Of a stretch of DNA of 64,000 nt, positions 9,718 through 18,922 are shown piece after piece. Source of the DNA: an uncultured Clostridium sp. (GTDB lineage: Bacteria > Bacillota > Clostridia > Clostridiales > Clostridiaceae); contig CACZYK010000003.1 in assembly GCA_902785295.1 (NCBI GenBank), positions 1-64,000 on the forward strand, written 5' to 3'. Each line of letters opens with the position of its first letter. Position 1 is the stretch's first letter. The notes beneath the pieces were generated by a model. The model worked only from the letters and a program-made list of their open reading frames with translations. It was not told where the DNA came from and searched no databases. A program made the position numbers and the translations under genes.

Positions 9718-10709
9718 TGAGTAAAATAGCCTTTATTGGTGGAGGGAGCTTTGGAAGTGCACTAGCTGTTTTGTTAGCTAAGAAAGGGAATGAAGTTACT
9801 ATATACGATAGAGATGAACATGTTGTAAATGACATAAATGAAAACAAAAGAAATAGTAGATATTTAAAAGATTTAATAATTCCAGAAGGTGTAAAAGCAT
9901 ACTCTGATATGGAGGAGGCTATTAACTCAGCAGAATATATTGTATTTGCAGTTCCATCTCATGTAATAAGATTAATTGCAAAGAGTTTAAAAGGAAAAAT
10001 TCCTGAAAATACCCCTATAATATCTATTGCCAAAGGGATTGAAGAAGGAACAGATAAGAGATTATCTATTGTTATAAAAGAAGAACTACCAAATCCAGTT
10101 GTTGTTCTTTCTGGCCCTAGCCATGCAGAAGAAGTAGCTCTAGAAATTCCAACAGCAGTAGTTGTATCATCAGAAGATATGGAGTATGCAAAGGATGTAC
10201 AGGATTTATTAATGTGTCCATGGTTTAGGGTATATACTAATGATGATTTGGTAGGAATAGAGATAGGAGGGGCATTAAAAAATGTTATTGCCCTTGCAGC
10301 TGGAGTAATAGATGGAGTAGGGTATGGAGATAATACTAAAGCTACTTTAATGACTAGAGGAATGAAAGAAATAGCAAGAGTTGGAATGGCATTAGGAGGA
10401 AAAGTAGAAACTTTTTATGGTTTAACAGGAATGGGAGACTTAATAGTTACATGTACTTCTATGCATTCAAGAAATAGAAGAGCTGGTATTTTAATAGGTC
10501 AAGGAAAAACATTAGATGAAGCTATTAAAGAAGTTGGAATGGTAGTTGAAGGAGTAAAAGCATGTAAGGCATTCTATGAATTAAAAGAAAAAATAAATGT
10601 ATCTATGCCTATAACAGATGCACTTTATAATGCTTTATTTAACGGAGCTGACCCTAAGACTTCTGTTTACAATTTAATGGTTCGTAAGAAAAAATCTGAA
10701 AGCTTATAA
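9717..10709 (+). CDS. gpsA: Glycerol-3-phosphate dehydrogenase [NAD(P)+]
   Basis: This 330-residue cytosolic enzyme reduces dihydroxyacetone phosphate to sn-glycerol 3-phosphate for phospholipid synthesis. It has an N-terminal Rossmann motif GGGSFGSAL (about 8-16), SGPSHAEEV, the conserved [11 protein letters not shown] segment with the catalytic Lys, and [12 protein letters not shown] in the C-terminal domain. It is translationally coupled to der through a one-base overlap (TAATG). Confidence 0.96.
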   Translation: MSKIAFIGGGSFGSALAVLLAKKGNEVTIYDRDEHVVNDINENKRNSRYLKDLIIPEGVKAYSDMEEAINSAEYIVFAVPSHVIRLIAKSLKGKIPENTPIISIAKGIEEGTDKRLSIVIKEELPNPVVVLSGPSHAEEVALEIPTAVVVSSEDMEYAKDVQDLLMCPWFRVYTNDDLVGIEIGGALKNVIALAAGVIDGVGYGDNTKATLMTRGMKEIARVGMALGGKVETFYGLTGMGDLIVTCTSMHSRNRRAGILIGQGKTLDEAIKEVGMVVEGVKACKAFYELKEKINVSMPITDALYNALFNGADPKTSVYNLMVRKKKSESL

Positions 10710-10883
10710 AATTATTATTTTGTTATGACTTAAGTGGTATTGGTAAATCAATTAAAAAAGTTGTTCATTTTATTAACCTTTAATCATATCATATAAAGAT
10801 GGTGTAGTATATATCAAATTGAATAAAATATAATAAGGAGAATATACATATACTGTTAAGAATAAATTTAGGAGGTTTATAAC

Positions 10884-12346
10884 TTGGAGAGCTTCAATAT
10901 ATATAAGGACATAGCTGAAAGAACCCAAGGCGACATATATGTTGGTGTGGTTGGTCCTGTAAGAACAGGTAAATCAACCTTCATAAAAAAATTTATGGAC
11001 TTAATGGTTATACCAAAGATTGATAACACCTTTAAGAAAGAAAGAGCAAAAGATGAACTTCCACAAAGTGGCTCAGGAAAAAGCATTCATACAACAGAGC
11101 CAAAATTTGTTCCAAATGAAGCAATTGAAATAAGCCTAGATGATGAAATAAAATTTAAAGTAAGAATGGTAGACTGCGTTGGATATATAGTAAAAGGTGC
11201 ACTTGGATATCTTGAAGGAGAAGATGCTAAGATGGTTCATACACCTTGGTATGATTATGAAATACCTTTTGAAGATGCAGCAGAAATTGGAACAAGAAAA
11301 GTAATACAAGACCATTCAACAATAGGACTTGTGATAACAACTGATGGAAGTATTACTGGTATTCCAAGAGAACAATACTTAGAACCAGAAGAAAGAGTTA
11401 TAAATGAACTAAAAATGATAAATAAGCCATTTGTTGTTATACTTAATACATCAAAGCCAACTTCACCAGAAGCAAAGACATTAAAAAAAGAAATGGAAGA
11501 AAAGTACAAAGTTACAGTCCAAATAATGGATGTATATAATATGAATGAAGAAAATATTGAAGAAATATTTAAATCTGTACTTAATGAATTTCCAGTAAAA
11601 GAAATCAATATTGATATGCCAGAATGGCTTGAAAAATTAGAGCCTAGTCATTGGTTAAAAAAAGATTTCTTCAACATAATTAAGGAGATGAGTGAGGATA
11701 TATCCAAAGTAAAGGATATAAAATTCTCCCTTGATAAAATAGAAAGTTATGAGTACTTAGGCACATCCATACTATCAGAGATGGATTTAGGAGTAGGAAT
11801 AGGAAGAGTAATATTAAAACCAGAGGATGGAGTTTTTTATAAAGTTCTTAGCGAAATATGTGATTTAGATGTTTCATCAGAAAGTGATTTACTAGCTATA
11901 ATTAAAGATTTAAATTTTGCTAAGAAAGAATATGATAGAGTAAAGGATGCTTTAAATGATGTGAGAGAAACAGGCTATGGCTAACAGAAATGAAATTTGA
12001 AGAACCTGAAATTGTAAAGCAAGGAAACAAATTTGGAGTAAAACTGAAGGCAAGTGCCCCATCACTTCATTTTATAAAAGCAGATATAAAAACGGAAATA
12101 AGTCCTATAATGGGTTCAGAAAAAGAATCAGAAGAACTTGTAAAATCTATTCTTGACCAATTTGAAACAGACCCAACAAGCCTTTGGCAAAGCAATATGT
12201 TTGGAAAATCACTAGAAGTATTAGTAAAAGAAGGACTACAAAACAAACTATACAAAATGCCAGAGGATGTCCAAGTTAAAATACAAAAAACCCTTCAAAA
12301 AATCATAAATGAAGGAAATGGAGGTCTTATTTGCATTATATTGTAA
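10884..12346 (+). pseudogene. spoIVA: Spore coat morphogenetic ATPase SpoIVA, frameshifted
   Basis: SpoIVA assembles the basement layer of the spore coat on the outer forespore membrane, anchored by SpoVM. The TTG start at 10884 follows AGGAGG and gives ESFNIYKDIAERT. The P-loop GPVRTGKST (24-32) and most of the ATPase and middle domains are present. The frame ends at TAA 11982 after RETGYG. From 11981 another frame continues (LTEMKFEEPEIVKQG) to the canonical C-terminus GNGGLICIIL at 12346. Relatives have a short extra stretch after GYG, so a few codons plus a frame change appear to be deleted. The C-terminal domain needed for SpoVM interaction and polymer anchoring would be lost. Confidence 0.88.
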
Positions 12347-12399
12347 TAAATGCTACTCTATAAAATTTGGAGAAGATTTTAACTTATAAGAAAAAAATA

Positions 12400-12434
12400 A
12401 ACCTAAGGAATTGGGGGAAACCTTAGGTTTTTTT
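12400..12434 (+). terminator. Intrinsic terminator after spoIVA
   Basis: AACCTAAGG and CCTTAGGTT form a 9-bp stem with a G-rich loop, followed by seven T. A second small hairpin, GTTATCT/AGATAAC, lies right after it. Confidence 0.9.
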
Positions 12435-12636
12435 GTTATCTTGGGGAGATAACTATTAAAATGGGGATTTAATATGAAAAAAATTATTAACTTTATGATT
12501 TAATTATATTAAAGGTTTGTGACAGTAATATGTCAAAGTGAATAATTTAGTTAAAAATGTATATAATATAATGTTTTAATATAAAAGAGTTGTTTATATA
12601 AAACTTATTTTTCCTTCAAAATATAAATCTTTTCGG
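12435..12636. other. Non-coding AT-rich gap
   Basis: Between the spoIVA terminator and the next hairpin I see no gene or RNA family. Short AT-rich promoter-like runs are present but none is convincing. Confidence 0.5.
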
Positions 12637-12670
12637 AGTCTAAGGATAATCTTAGGCTCTGTTTTATTTT
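12637..12670 (+). terminator. Hairpin with T-rich tail
   Basis: AGTCTAAG and CTTAGGCT pair (one G-T wobble) around a six-base loop, followed by TCTGTTTTATTTT. It resembles an intrinsic terminator, but no intact gene ends directly in front of it, which fits loss of a gene here. Confidence 0.6.
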
Positions 12671-12701
12671 GTAAATAAATATAATATAAAAAATATTTCA
12701 A

Positions 12702-12974
12702 TTGAAATTTAGATTTGCACAAATAAATAAGTTTTTTGATATAATTAAGATAGATGTAGAAAAAAGCACTTTAAGTCATGATTATATAACAAAGTTAGAT
12801 GTATATCAAAGATTTGGAGTACTTGAATATAATTTGGTTGAACAAGAAGGATATATAGTTCAGTATTCTTTACAAGATAAACAATATAAGATAACTAATG
12901 TTTTTAAAGGTGATGATGAGTATATAAGTTCAGTTTTTCCTAATATACACATAAAAATTAAAGATATATTTTAA
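12702..12974 (+). pseudogene. C-terminal remnant of a Uma2-type (DUF820) endonuclease
   Basis: About 90 residues are open from 12702. The segment VYQRFGVLEYNLVEQEG, then YSLQDKQYKI and a closing SSVFPNIHIKIKDIF, matches the C-terminal half of Uma2 PD-(D/E)XK proteins (usual form: LYQ.FGVKEYW.VDP, then S.VFPGL.I.L..IF). The N-terminal half of these roughly 190-residue proteins is missing, and no RBS precedes the open frame. I read it as a decayed fragment. Confidence 0.55.
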
Positions 12975-12991
12975 TAAATAAGGGGTGTACT

Positions 12992-13288
12992 ATGAGAGAT
13001 TCTTGGCATAACAAACATAGATTTATTATGAGTATGAAAAGCAGATAGCCTGTTTCTGAAGTTAAATTATATAGAAATATTAATGGTGAAGTATATTCTC
13101 AAATGAATATAAAAGAAATTAGAGAAAACATAATTCCTAATTGCAAGGTGAAAGTAGAATATGTGGAAAATGGTGATTTAATTAGAAAAGAAATTATTCC
13201 AATACAACATTGTAAAAAGTATATAAATACTGGTGAAGAACTTATTTCAATAAAAGATGTTGTAAGTGCTAAAATAATTAAAAATTAG
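12992..13288 (+). pseudogene. Small unknown gene with internal amber codon
   Basis: ATG 12992 follows AAGGGGTG. The frame encodes about 18 residues (MRDSWHNKHRFIMSM...), meets TAG at 13046, then continues in the same frame through PVSEVKLYRNINGEVY to the stop at 13288, about 98 residues in all. The downstream part alone could start at ATG 13103. The second half is charged and hydrophilic (CKVKVEYVENGDLIRKEI). I do not recognise the family. It is immediately followed by another small broken gene with its own RBS, so the two were probably an operon. Confidence 0.5.
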
Positions 13289-13311
13289 TAAATATATGAG
13301 GAGTGATTTTA

Positions 13312-13615
13312 ATGGCTTTTGACCCTAATAAAATTCCAGAAGAAGAATGCGAAGATTACATAGTAGACTTTGGAGTCCCAACAATGATAATAGAAACTTG
13401 CCCTATATGTCATGCTTGTAAGAACCAATTTTTATCTAAAAAGAAAGGAATAGATTTTGAGTGTGCTGTATATGGTAAAATACCTAAAAAGTTTTATAAA
13501 AAAAGATGAAGAACATAATTTTTGTAACTTTTATTGTAAGCATTTTAAAGTTAATAAAGAAACATGTTGGTATAATATAATCAAAGATAAAATAGAAGAA
13601 ACATATAAGCTATAA
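13312..13615 (+). pseudogene. Small cysteine-rich unknown protein, frameshifted in an A run
   Basis: ATG 13312 follows GAGGAGTG. The first frame gives about 65 residues with a CPICHACKNQ motif and stops at 13507-13509, just after seven A residues (13498-13504). With one A fewer, translation continues as KKDEEHNFCNFYCKHFKVN and on to TAA at 13613, adding a second Cys cluster (CNFYC, then CW). The conserved-looking continuation argues that the full-length protein is about 100 residues and probably metal-binding. The homopolymer makes a sequencing error or slippage plausible. Confidence 0.55.
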
Positions 13616-13792
13616 ATACAAAGTTAAATAAATTAAAATATTTATAATAAGTCAGTAGATTTTAATGAAACAACTTCAGCTTTGCATGGCAATTTATTTA
13701 AATCAATAGATTCTTTTTAAAAAATAAAATGAATATAAATACCAAGTTTAATAAATTAGAATTTGTCAACTTGCAAAAAGGAGAAATTATAT

Positions 13793-14329
13793 ATGGGAGA
13801 ATTGTCTAAACTTCCTAACATAGGGAGAAAATATATGGCAAACATAGTAACAAGCTGTCGTATTTTATGTAGCATATGGATGTTGTTTTCGCCTACGTTC
13901 TCAGTTTTGTTTTATATTATGTATCTGTTCTGTGGATTGACCGATATGGTTGATGGAACCATTGCAAGGGAAACAAACACTGACAGCAAGTTTGGAGCAA
14001 GATTGGACACTATTGCTGACTTCATATTTGTAGTGGCATCTTTGGTTAAATTATTGCCAGTGATGCATATACCAAGATGGCTATGGATATGGATTTTAGC
14101 GATTGCAATCATTAAAATTATTAATGTTATATCAGGATTTATTTGCAAGAAAAGATTTATAGTTGAACATACTATTATGAATAAAATCACAGGGTTGTTG
14201 CTGTTTTTGTTGCCCTTGACATTATTTTTTATTGAATTAAAATACAGCGCTATCGTAGTTTGCACTGTAGCAACATTTTCGGCAATTCAAGAAGGACATT
14301 TTGTTAGAATAGGACGTGAAATTGCTTAG
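13793..14329 (+). CDS. CDP-alcohol phosphatidyltransferase family protein
   Basis: This is an integral membrane enzyme of about 178 residues with several TM helices. The diagnostic motif DxxDGxxAR(x8)GxxxDxxxD is complete (DMVDGTIAR, then GARLDTIAD) at roughly residues 47-69. Such proteins transfer a phosphatidyl group from a CDP-lipid to an alcohol. The acceptor cannot be told from sequence; PgsA-like or archaetidyl-type roles are both possible. I chose ATG 13793 because AAAGGAG precedes it. It is isolated among remnants, and its codon use looks slightly more GC-rich (GCCTACG, ACCG), which may indicate transfer. Confidence 0.8.
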   Translation: MGELSKLPNIGRKYMANIVTSCRILCSIWMLFSPTFSVLFYIMYLFCGLTDMVDGTIARETNTDSKFGARLDTIADFIFVVASLVKLLPVMHIPRWLWIWILAIAIIKIINVISGFICKKRFIVEHTIMNKITGLLLFLLPLTLFFIELKYSAIVVCTVATFSAIQEGHFVRIGREIA

Positions 14330-14350
14330 CTCGATAACTCCTAATTTGTA

Positions 14351-14569
14351 GGAAAGTTTTATGTTGCAGGTTGCGAGGAACTTCCTTTTGAAGATAATTT
14401 TATAGATTTAATGACTATGAGTGCTTCATTTCATCATTTTCCCAATGTAGAAAAATTTGCAAAAGAAGTAAATAGAGTTATAAAGGGAGGTGGAAGAATT
14501 TACATAGCAGAAATATATCTTCCACATATATTGGAATTTTATTGGAAAATGGAATGGATATTGTTATGA
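14351..14569 (+). pseudogene. Fragment of a class I SAM-dependent methyltransferase
   Basis: The open stretch reads GKFYVAGCEELPFEDNFIDL, then ASFHHFPNVEKFAKEV and NRVIKGGGRIYIAEIYLPH. This is the motif II to post-II part of Methyltransf_11-type enzymes (usual: D.E.LPF.DNSFD.V.....HHF.....L.E..RVLKPGG). The SAM-binding motif I and the C-terminal part are missing, and there is no start signal. It is a remnant. Confidence 0.65.
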
Positions 14570-14639
14570 TAATTATTTCAATGTTATAATAGACATTGAT
14601 AAATTTCATATTATAAAACATAATAGAGCAGGGCGAGTT

Positions 14640-14873
14640 ATGCAAATGGTAGTTTTATTGAATGATTTTAATAGAGCACATGATTTATTGGATGGAAAAG
14701 ATGGCACAGCATCAAAGTATGGTACAATTCATTACTATGAAGATTCTGATTTACAAAAATGGTGTAGAGAGTTCACTATTACTAAAACATATGGAATTAG
14801 AACTTTTTGGGATTTACAACAAAATCAAGATATTCATAAAAATGCTGAATGGCAAAGTAAAATGGTAGATTAA
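14640..14873 (+). pseudogene. Unassigned 77-residue ORF, possible second methyltransferase remnant
   Basis: The ORF encodes DGKDGTASKYGTIHYYEDSD followed by GIRTFWDLQQNQDIHKNAEW. The pattern YGTIHYY then GIRTFWDLQQNQ reminds me of the C-terminal end of some clostridial class I methyltransferases, which would fit the fragment just upstream, but I cannot confirm this. A weak RBS-like GGGCGAG precedes the ATG. It is probably a fragment rather than a working gene. Confidence 0.35.
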
Positions 14874-14910
14874 ATAAGATTAAATTTAAAAATGAGAAAG
14901 GATAAAAATT

Positions 14911-15363
14911 ATGGCATTTGTGGTTAAAGAAAATAATAACTTTAAAGTTCTAATGGATGAAGTTGAATATTTAAATACAATTGGAGTGAGATATACATCA
15001 GGAAAAATTTTAGGAAACCTAATAACAAAAATAATTGTTGATGAATCTAAAAATGAATATTTGGTACATACAGGTATGACAAATCCAAATAAAGATGGGG
15101 GTGACACTCCAATTTTTTATTATTCATTTTGTAAAGATAAAATGATATTTAAGTTAGAGGTTGTAAAAAAATATAATGGAGAATTGGAAAAACAAAATAT
15201 TGAGGAACATTGGATTGCAACTATTAAGGAAATTCCTAAAGAGATAGTTTGGTCTGAATATAAATATAAAATATGTGAAAAGATAAAAGAAGCATTAAGT
15301 GTTGAATCTTATAATTCTTATGGAAAAAATGTAAAAAAGAATGCTTTAATAAAGTTGATATAG
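14911..15363 (+). CDS. Hypothetical protein, 150 residues
   Basis: ATG 14911 follows GAAAGGAT at good spacing. The product is soluble, with no signal peptide or TM segment. It has alternating beta-like stretches in the first 120 residues (GVRYTSGKILGNLITKIIV, FYYSFCKDKMIFKLEVV) and ends in a Lys-rich helix. I do not recognise a family. Its position beside another lone small gene among remnants resembles an orphan immunity-gene setting, but that is a guess. Confidence 0.6.
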   Translation: MAFVVKENNNFKVLMDEVEYLNTIGVRYTSGKILGNLITKIIVDESKNEYLVHTGMTNPNKDGGDTPIFYYSFCKDKMIFKLEVVKKYNGELEKQNIEEHWIATIKEIPKEIVWSEYKYKICEKIKEALSVESYNSYGKNVKKNALIKLI

Positions 15364-15446
15364 ATATAATTTGTGAATAATTGAATATAATAGAGTGAAT
15401 ATTTCAGTTTTTATAAAAATAAATTTGAATTTGTGGAGGTAATAAT

Positions 15447-15815
15447 ATGCAAGATTACTTTGAAAAGAATAGATATAATTTTTCAAAACTAATTGATAAA
15501 ATAAAAGTAATGGAAGCAGTTCCTAACATTATCATTGATGAAGAAACAGATATAGAAATATATGAGGGTAATAAAATATCCAAGAATACATTAATTGGTA
15601 TTTTAAGAGAAATTAATATTTTAGATAATCTTGTTCAAGATGAATGTAAAGATGAATATGAAAAAAGCCAATTTAATGTTAACAATTATCAGTTTGCACC
15701 AGCATGGATTGAAGTATCAGATAATGAGGTTGTAATTGGATATTGGGGAGTAAAGGTAAATTCTACTTTTGATAAGGTATTTATAAAGGTTGATGGTAAA
15801 TGGATAATTAAATAA
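15447..15815 (+). CDS. Hypothetical protein, 122 residues
   Basis: ATG 15447 follows GTGGAGGT, a strong RBS. The product is acidic and cytosolic with a C-terminal beta-rich part (YQFAPAWIEVSDNEVVIGYW, then FDKVFIKVDGKWIIK). That ending resembles small single-domain immunity proteins of polymorphic toxin systems, but I cannot name a family. No toxin gene is visible nearby. Confidence 0.6.
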   Translation: MQDYFEKNRYNFSKLIDKIKVMEAVPNIIIDEETDIEIYEGNKISKNTLIGILREINILDNLVQDECKDEYEKSQFNVNNYQFAPAWIEVSDNEVVIGYWGVKVNSTFDKVFIKVDGKWIIK

Positions 15816-15867
15816 ATTTCTATTTGTTTAATTGAAAAATTATAATTTAGGATGTTTTAAAGTTTTA

Positions 15868-16020
15868 TTAAAAAAAAACACTTCTAAGAAGATATTTTTC
15901 TTTTAATTTTTCTGGTACTTTATCAGTTAAAATGAATTGTTTGTTTTCTTCATCTATGTTCCACCATTCATCATTTTCTTTCTAAATAAAGAAATCTCTT
16001 GGTGTTCTTACATGAGTCAA
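15868..16020 (-). pseudogene. Minus-strand protein remnant with in-frame stop
   Basis: The reverse strand reads ELTHVRTPRDFFI, a TAG stop, KENDEWWNIDEENKQFILTD, then KVPEKLKEKYLLRS. The sequence is clearly protein-like (WW, charged helix) but has no start and carries an internal stop. I do not recognise it. It fills part of the gap between 15816 and 16388 together with the helicase fragment that follows. Confidence 0.45.
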
Positions 16021-16072
16021 CTCCTTTTAATTAGCTACAATTCCTTAAACAGGTCTAATATGATTTCCACTT

Positions 16073-16273
16073 GTTATAGATGAAAACCATAAAAACTTAA
16101 GTAGAGAACTTTTATATGTCGCAGTAACAAGAGCAAAAGAGAAGGTAATTGTTATTGGAAGTAAAAAGGCATTTAATGAAGGAGTAAAAAGGACAAGTCT
16201 TGATAGAAAAAGTGAACTTAAGGTAAGGTTAAAAACATCTGTATTTAAGAAATATCAAGCATTTTCATCATAA
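16073..16273 (+). pseudogene. C-terminal fragment of a UvrD/RecD-like helicase
   Basis: The open frame reads DENHKNLSRELLYVAVTRAK followed by EKVIVIGSKKAF and about 25 more residues to TAA at 16271. ELLYVAVTRAKEKV is helicase motif VI of superfamily 1A/RecD2-type enzymes, which normally lies near the C-terminus. The rest of the roughly 700-residue gene is absent, so this is the tail left after a deletion. Confidence 0.8.
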
Positions 16274-16388
16274 TTGACTTGAAAAATATAAAATGTTATG
16301 ATTTAAGCAAATAATTAGGGAAATTACTTTAAATACATATAATAAATAAAGTATTTTTATGAAAATATTTAAAGAGGAGTTGACTTAT

Positions 16389-18080
16389 ATGAAACCACTT
16401 CCAATAGGAGTAGATGATTTTAAAAAGTTAATTGATAAGAACTATTATATTGATAAGAACTATTATTATGTTGATAAAACATTATTAATAAAAGAGCTAT
16501 TAGATAAGAAAGGTGAAGTAAATTTATTTACAAGACCAAGAAGATTTGGAAAAACTTTAAATATGAGTATGCTACAACGTTTTTTTGAGAAAACTGAAGA
16601 GGATAATAGTTATCTTTTTAAGGGATTAAAAATAATGAATGAAAGCAAAGAATACTTAGACTATATGGGAAAGTATCCAGTTATTAATTTATCATTAAAA
16701 TCTGCAAAACAACCAAATTTTGAAATGGCATATAGAAAGATAAAAGAAGTTATTGCTGATGAATTTAAAAGATATAGTGAAGTATTAAATGGAAATGTTT
16801 TATTTGAAGATGAAAAAGAAGATTTTACTAATATAATGCTTAAAAAAGCTGATATATCAACTTATAATACATCATTAAAATTTTTATCTAAATGTTTAAA
16901 AAGATATTATAAGAAAGATGTAATAATTCTTATAGATGAGTATGATGTTCCTCTTGAAAATGCATTTTTTGAAGGCTTTTACGATGAAATGGTAAAATTT
17001 CTTCGCTCTTTATTTGAATCTGCATTAAAAACAAATCCATCATTAGAGTTTGCAGTAGTTACAGGATGCTTAAGAATTTCAAAAGAAAGCATATTTACAG
17101 GATTAAATAATTTAAAAATAAATTCAATATTAGATGATAAATATGCAGAGTATTTTGGATTTACGGATAAAGAAGTAATTAAGGCATGCAATGATTATGA
17201 TATGCAACAGAAATATGAGGAAATAAAAGAATGGTATAATGGATATATTTTTGGAGAAACTAATGTGTATAATCCTTGGAGTGTAATGCAATATATAGAT
17301 GATTTAAAAACAAATATAAATAAGTATCCTTCATCATATTGGGCTAATACAAGTTCAAATAGTATAGTAAAAACTTTAATAGAAAGAGCAGATGCTATAA
17401 CAAAGGAAGAAATAGAGTTTCTTATAGAAGGAAAAACAATAGAAAAGCCAATACATGAAGATATAACCTATGATGAGGTCTATGATACAATGGATAATCT
17501 TTGGAATTTTATGTTTTTTACAGGATATTTTAAAAAGGTATCTGAAAGAATAAATGAAGTAGATGATAGATTTATTGAACTTTCTATACCTAATAAAGAA
17601 GTAAAATATATTTTTAGAACAAAGATTAAAAAATGGTTTTATGAAATGATTAAAGGTGAAAATCTTGATAAGTTTTATAGTGCAATGTTTCAAGGTGATG
17701 AACAAACTTTTGAAGATGAAATCACAAATTTACTTGAAAAGTCAATAAGTTTTAATGATTCTTATGAAAATTTCTATCATGGATTTTTAGCTGGGGTTTT
17801 TTCAACACTTCATAACTATAAAGTAAAATCTAATAGAGAAAATGGTATGGGGCGTAGCGATATAATCATTCAATCTCCAATCAGTCAAGGTAAGGCTATA
17901 ATCATAGAAATTAAAGTAGCAAAGGATATAAAAGACCTTGAAAAGAAATGTAATGAAGCTTTAGAACAAATAGAAGAAAAGAAATATGATATGGAGCTTA
18001 TACAAGATGGATATAACAATATACTGAAGTATGGAATAACATTTTTTAATAAAAAATGTATGGTAAAATTAAAAAAATAA
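16389..18080 (+). CDS. AAA-ATPase-like / PD-(D/E)XK nuclease domain protein
   Basis: This protein of about 563 residues has an N-terminal AAA-ATPase_like domain: the YVDKT entry motif, P-loop region FTRPRRFGKTLNMSML, and Walker B VIILIDEYDVPLENA. A C-terminal DUF1703/PDDEXK_9 domain has Asp in GRSDIII and the EIK motif in IIIEIKVAK. Many gut Firmicutes carry multiple copies of this family; its role is unknown. ATG 16389 after AAAGAGGAG fits the family N-terminus MKPLPIG better than the upstream ATG 16359. An 18-bp tandem duplication (16431-16466) repeats IDKNYY. A paralogue lies at 23794-25503. Confidence 0.85.
   Translation: MKPLPIGVDDFKKLIDKNYYIDKNYYYVDKTLLIKELLDKKGEVNLFTRPRRFGKTLNMSMLQRFFEKTEEDNSYLFKGLKIMNESKEYLDYMGKYPVINLSLKSAKQPNFEMAYRKIKEVIADEFKRYSEVLNGNVLFEDEKEDFTNIMLKKADISTYNTSLKFLSKCLKRYYKKDVIILIDEYDVPLENAFFEGFYDEMVKFLRSLFESALKTNPSLEFAVVTGCLRISKESIFTGLNNLKINSILDDKYAEYFGFTDKEVIKACNDYDMQQKYEEIKEWYNGYIFGETNVYNPWSVMQYIDDLKTNINKYPSSYWANTSSNSIVKTLIERADAITKEEIEFLIEGKTIEKPIHEDITYDEVYDTMDNLWNFMFFTGYFKKVSERINEVDDRFIELSIPNKEVKYIFRTKIKKWFYEMIKGENLDKFYSAMFQGDEQTFEDEITNLLEKSISFNDSYENFYHGFLAGVFSTLHNYKVKSNRENGMGRSDIIIQSPISQGKAIIIEIKVAKDIKDLEKKCNEALEQIEEKKYDMELIQDGYNNILKYGITFFNKKCMVKLKK
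16431..16466 (+). repeat. 18-bp in-frame tandem duplication
   Basis: ATTGATAAGAACTATTAT occurs twice back to back and adds six residues to the segment ahead of the conserved VDKT motif. Identical copies imply a recent slippage event. Confidence 0.9.
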
Positions 18081-18092
18081 TATGAGTAATAT

Positions 18093-18129
18093 AAAAGACA
18101 GGAAGTAGCTTAAGTATTACCTGTCTTTT
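18093..18129. terminator. Bidirectional terminator between convergent genes
   Basis: AAAAGACAGG and CCTGTCTTTT form a 10-bp stem with A-rich and T-rich flanks on either side, so it can end transcription of both the ATPase gene and the convergent hydrolase gene. Confidence 0.88.
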
Positions 18130-18156
18130 GAAAGCCTAACATTGAAAAAATAAGAA

Positions 18157-18789
18157 TTAGTTATTTTTATGCATGTAGTAAAAATTATTAATGATTTCTG
18201 CTAATTCTTTTGGTGCATCAATATTTACTTCATGCCCTGCATTTTTAATAAGTTTAAATTCTGACTTTATAATATTTTCAGATAGACATTTGGAAGCTTT
18301 TTTATTGGCTTTGTCTTTTTCACCACAAAGTATTAGTGTTGGACAAGATATATTCTTTATGTTTTCACTAAAATCTATATTCATCATTGAATTTGTCAAT
18401 TCCATAAACCCCTTTTTTGTAAATCCTATTTTTGAAAAAGCTGAATTTGGCATAAAGTGAAAAATTATATTTTGGATTTTAAGTAATGTTTTAGGCATAT
18501 TATATTGAGGAGCTATTAATATCAATGAATTTATTTTTTTAGGATTATCAATAGCATAGTTTAATGAAAGAACTGCACCTAAAGATAATCCACATAAATC
18601 AAGTGGTTCTGATAAATTATTACAATACTTAGAAAAAGCCTGATACAAATTTTCATATGTAACAACATTACTTTTAAAAAAAGAATATAAATCAGGACAA
18701 ACAACATGTTGTTTATCTTTTAAGAAAGAAATTGTTTTGTTCCAACTTAATGAATTTTGTCCAAGTCCATGAAGAAAAATATGATTCAT
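18157..18789 (-). CDS. Alpha/beta-fold hydrolase
   Basis: This cytosolic hydrolase of about 210 residues has an oxyanion region HGLGQNSLSW near the N-terminus, nucleophile elbow GLSLGA (Ser), acidic residue in CGEKDKAN and His in AGHEVN. The fold and length match small MenH/BioH-like enzymes, but the substrate is unknown. I place the start at MNHIFLHG because GGGGAGG lies 13 bases upstream; the open frame extends 16 codons further to 18837 without support. It stands alone on the minus strand. Confidence 0.75.
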   Translation of the reverse strand: MNHIFLHGLGQNSLSWNKTISFLKDKQHVVCPDLYSFFKSNVVTYENLYQAFSKYCNNLSEPLDLCGLSLGAVLSLNYAIDNPKKINSLILIAPQYNMPKTLLKIQNIIFHFMPNSAFSKIGFTKKGFMELTNSMMNIDFSENIKNISCPTLILCGEKDKANKKASKCLSENIIKSEFKLIKNAGHEVNIDAPKELAEIINNFYYMHKNN

Positions 18790-18922
18790 TTTATATAAAA
18801 AACCTCCCCAAAATATATTTATATAAGACATAATCACCTTTAATGATATTAGTCCTTACTATTAAAATAGCAAAAATATTCGTAAAAAACAATTATATTT
18901 TAATTTTATACTTGAAGATTGT

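Noticed and set aside
10783..10814. Sigma-E promoter of spoIVA
   Set aside because: TCATATC and GTATATAT are present but spaced 16 bases, longer than the usual 13-14, so not supported.
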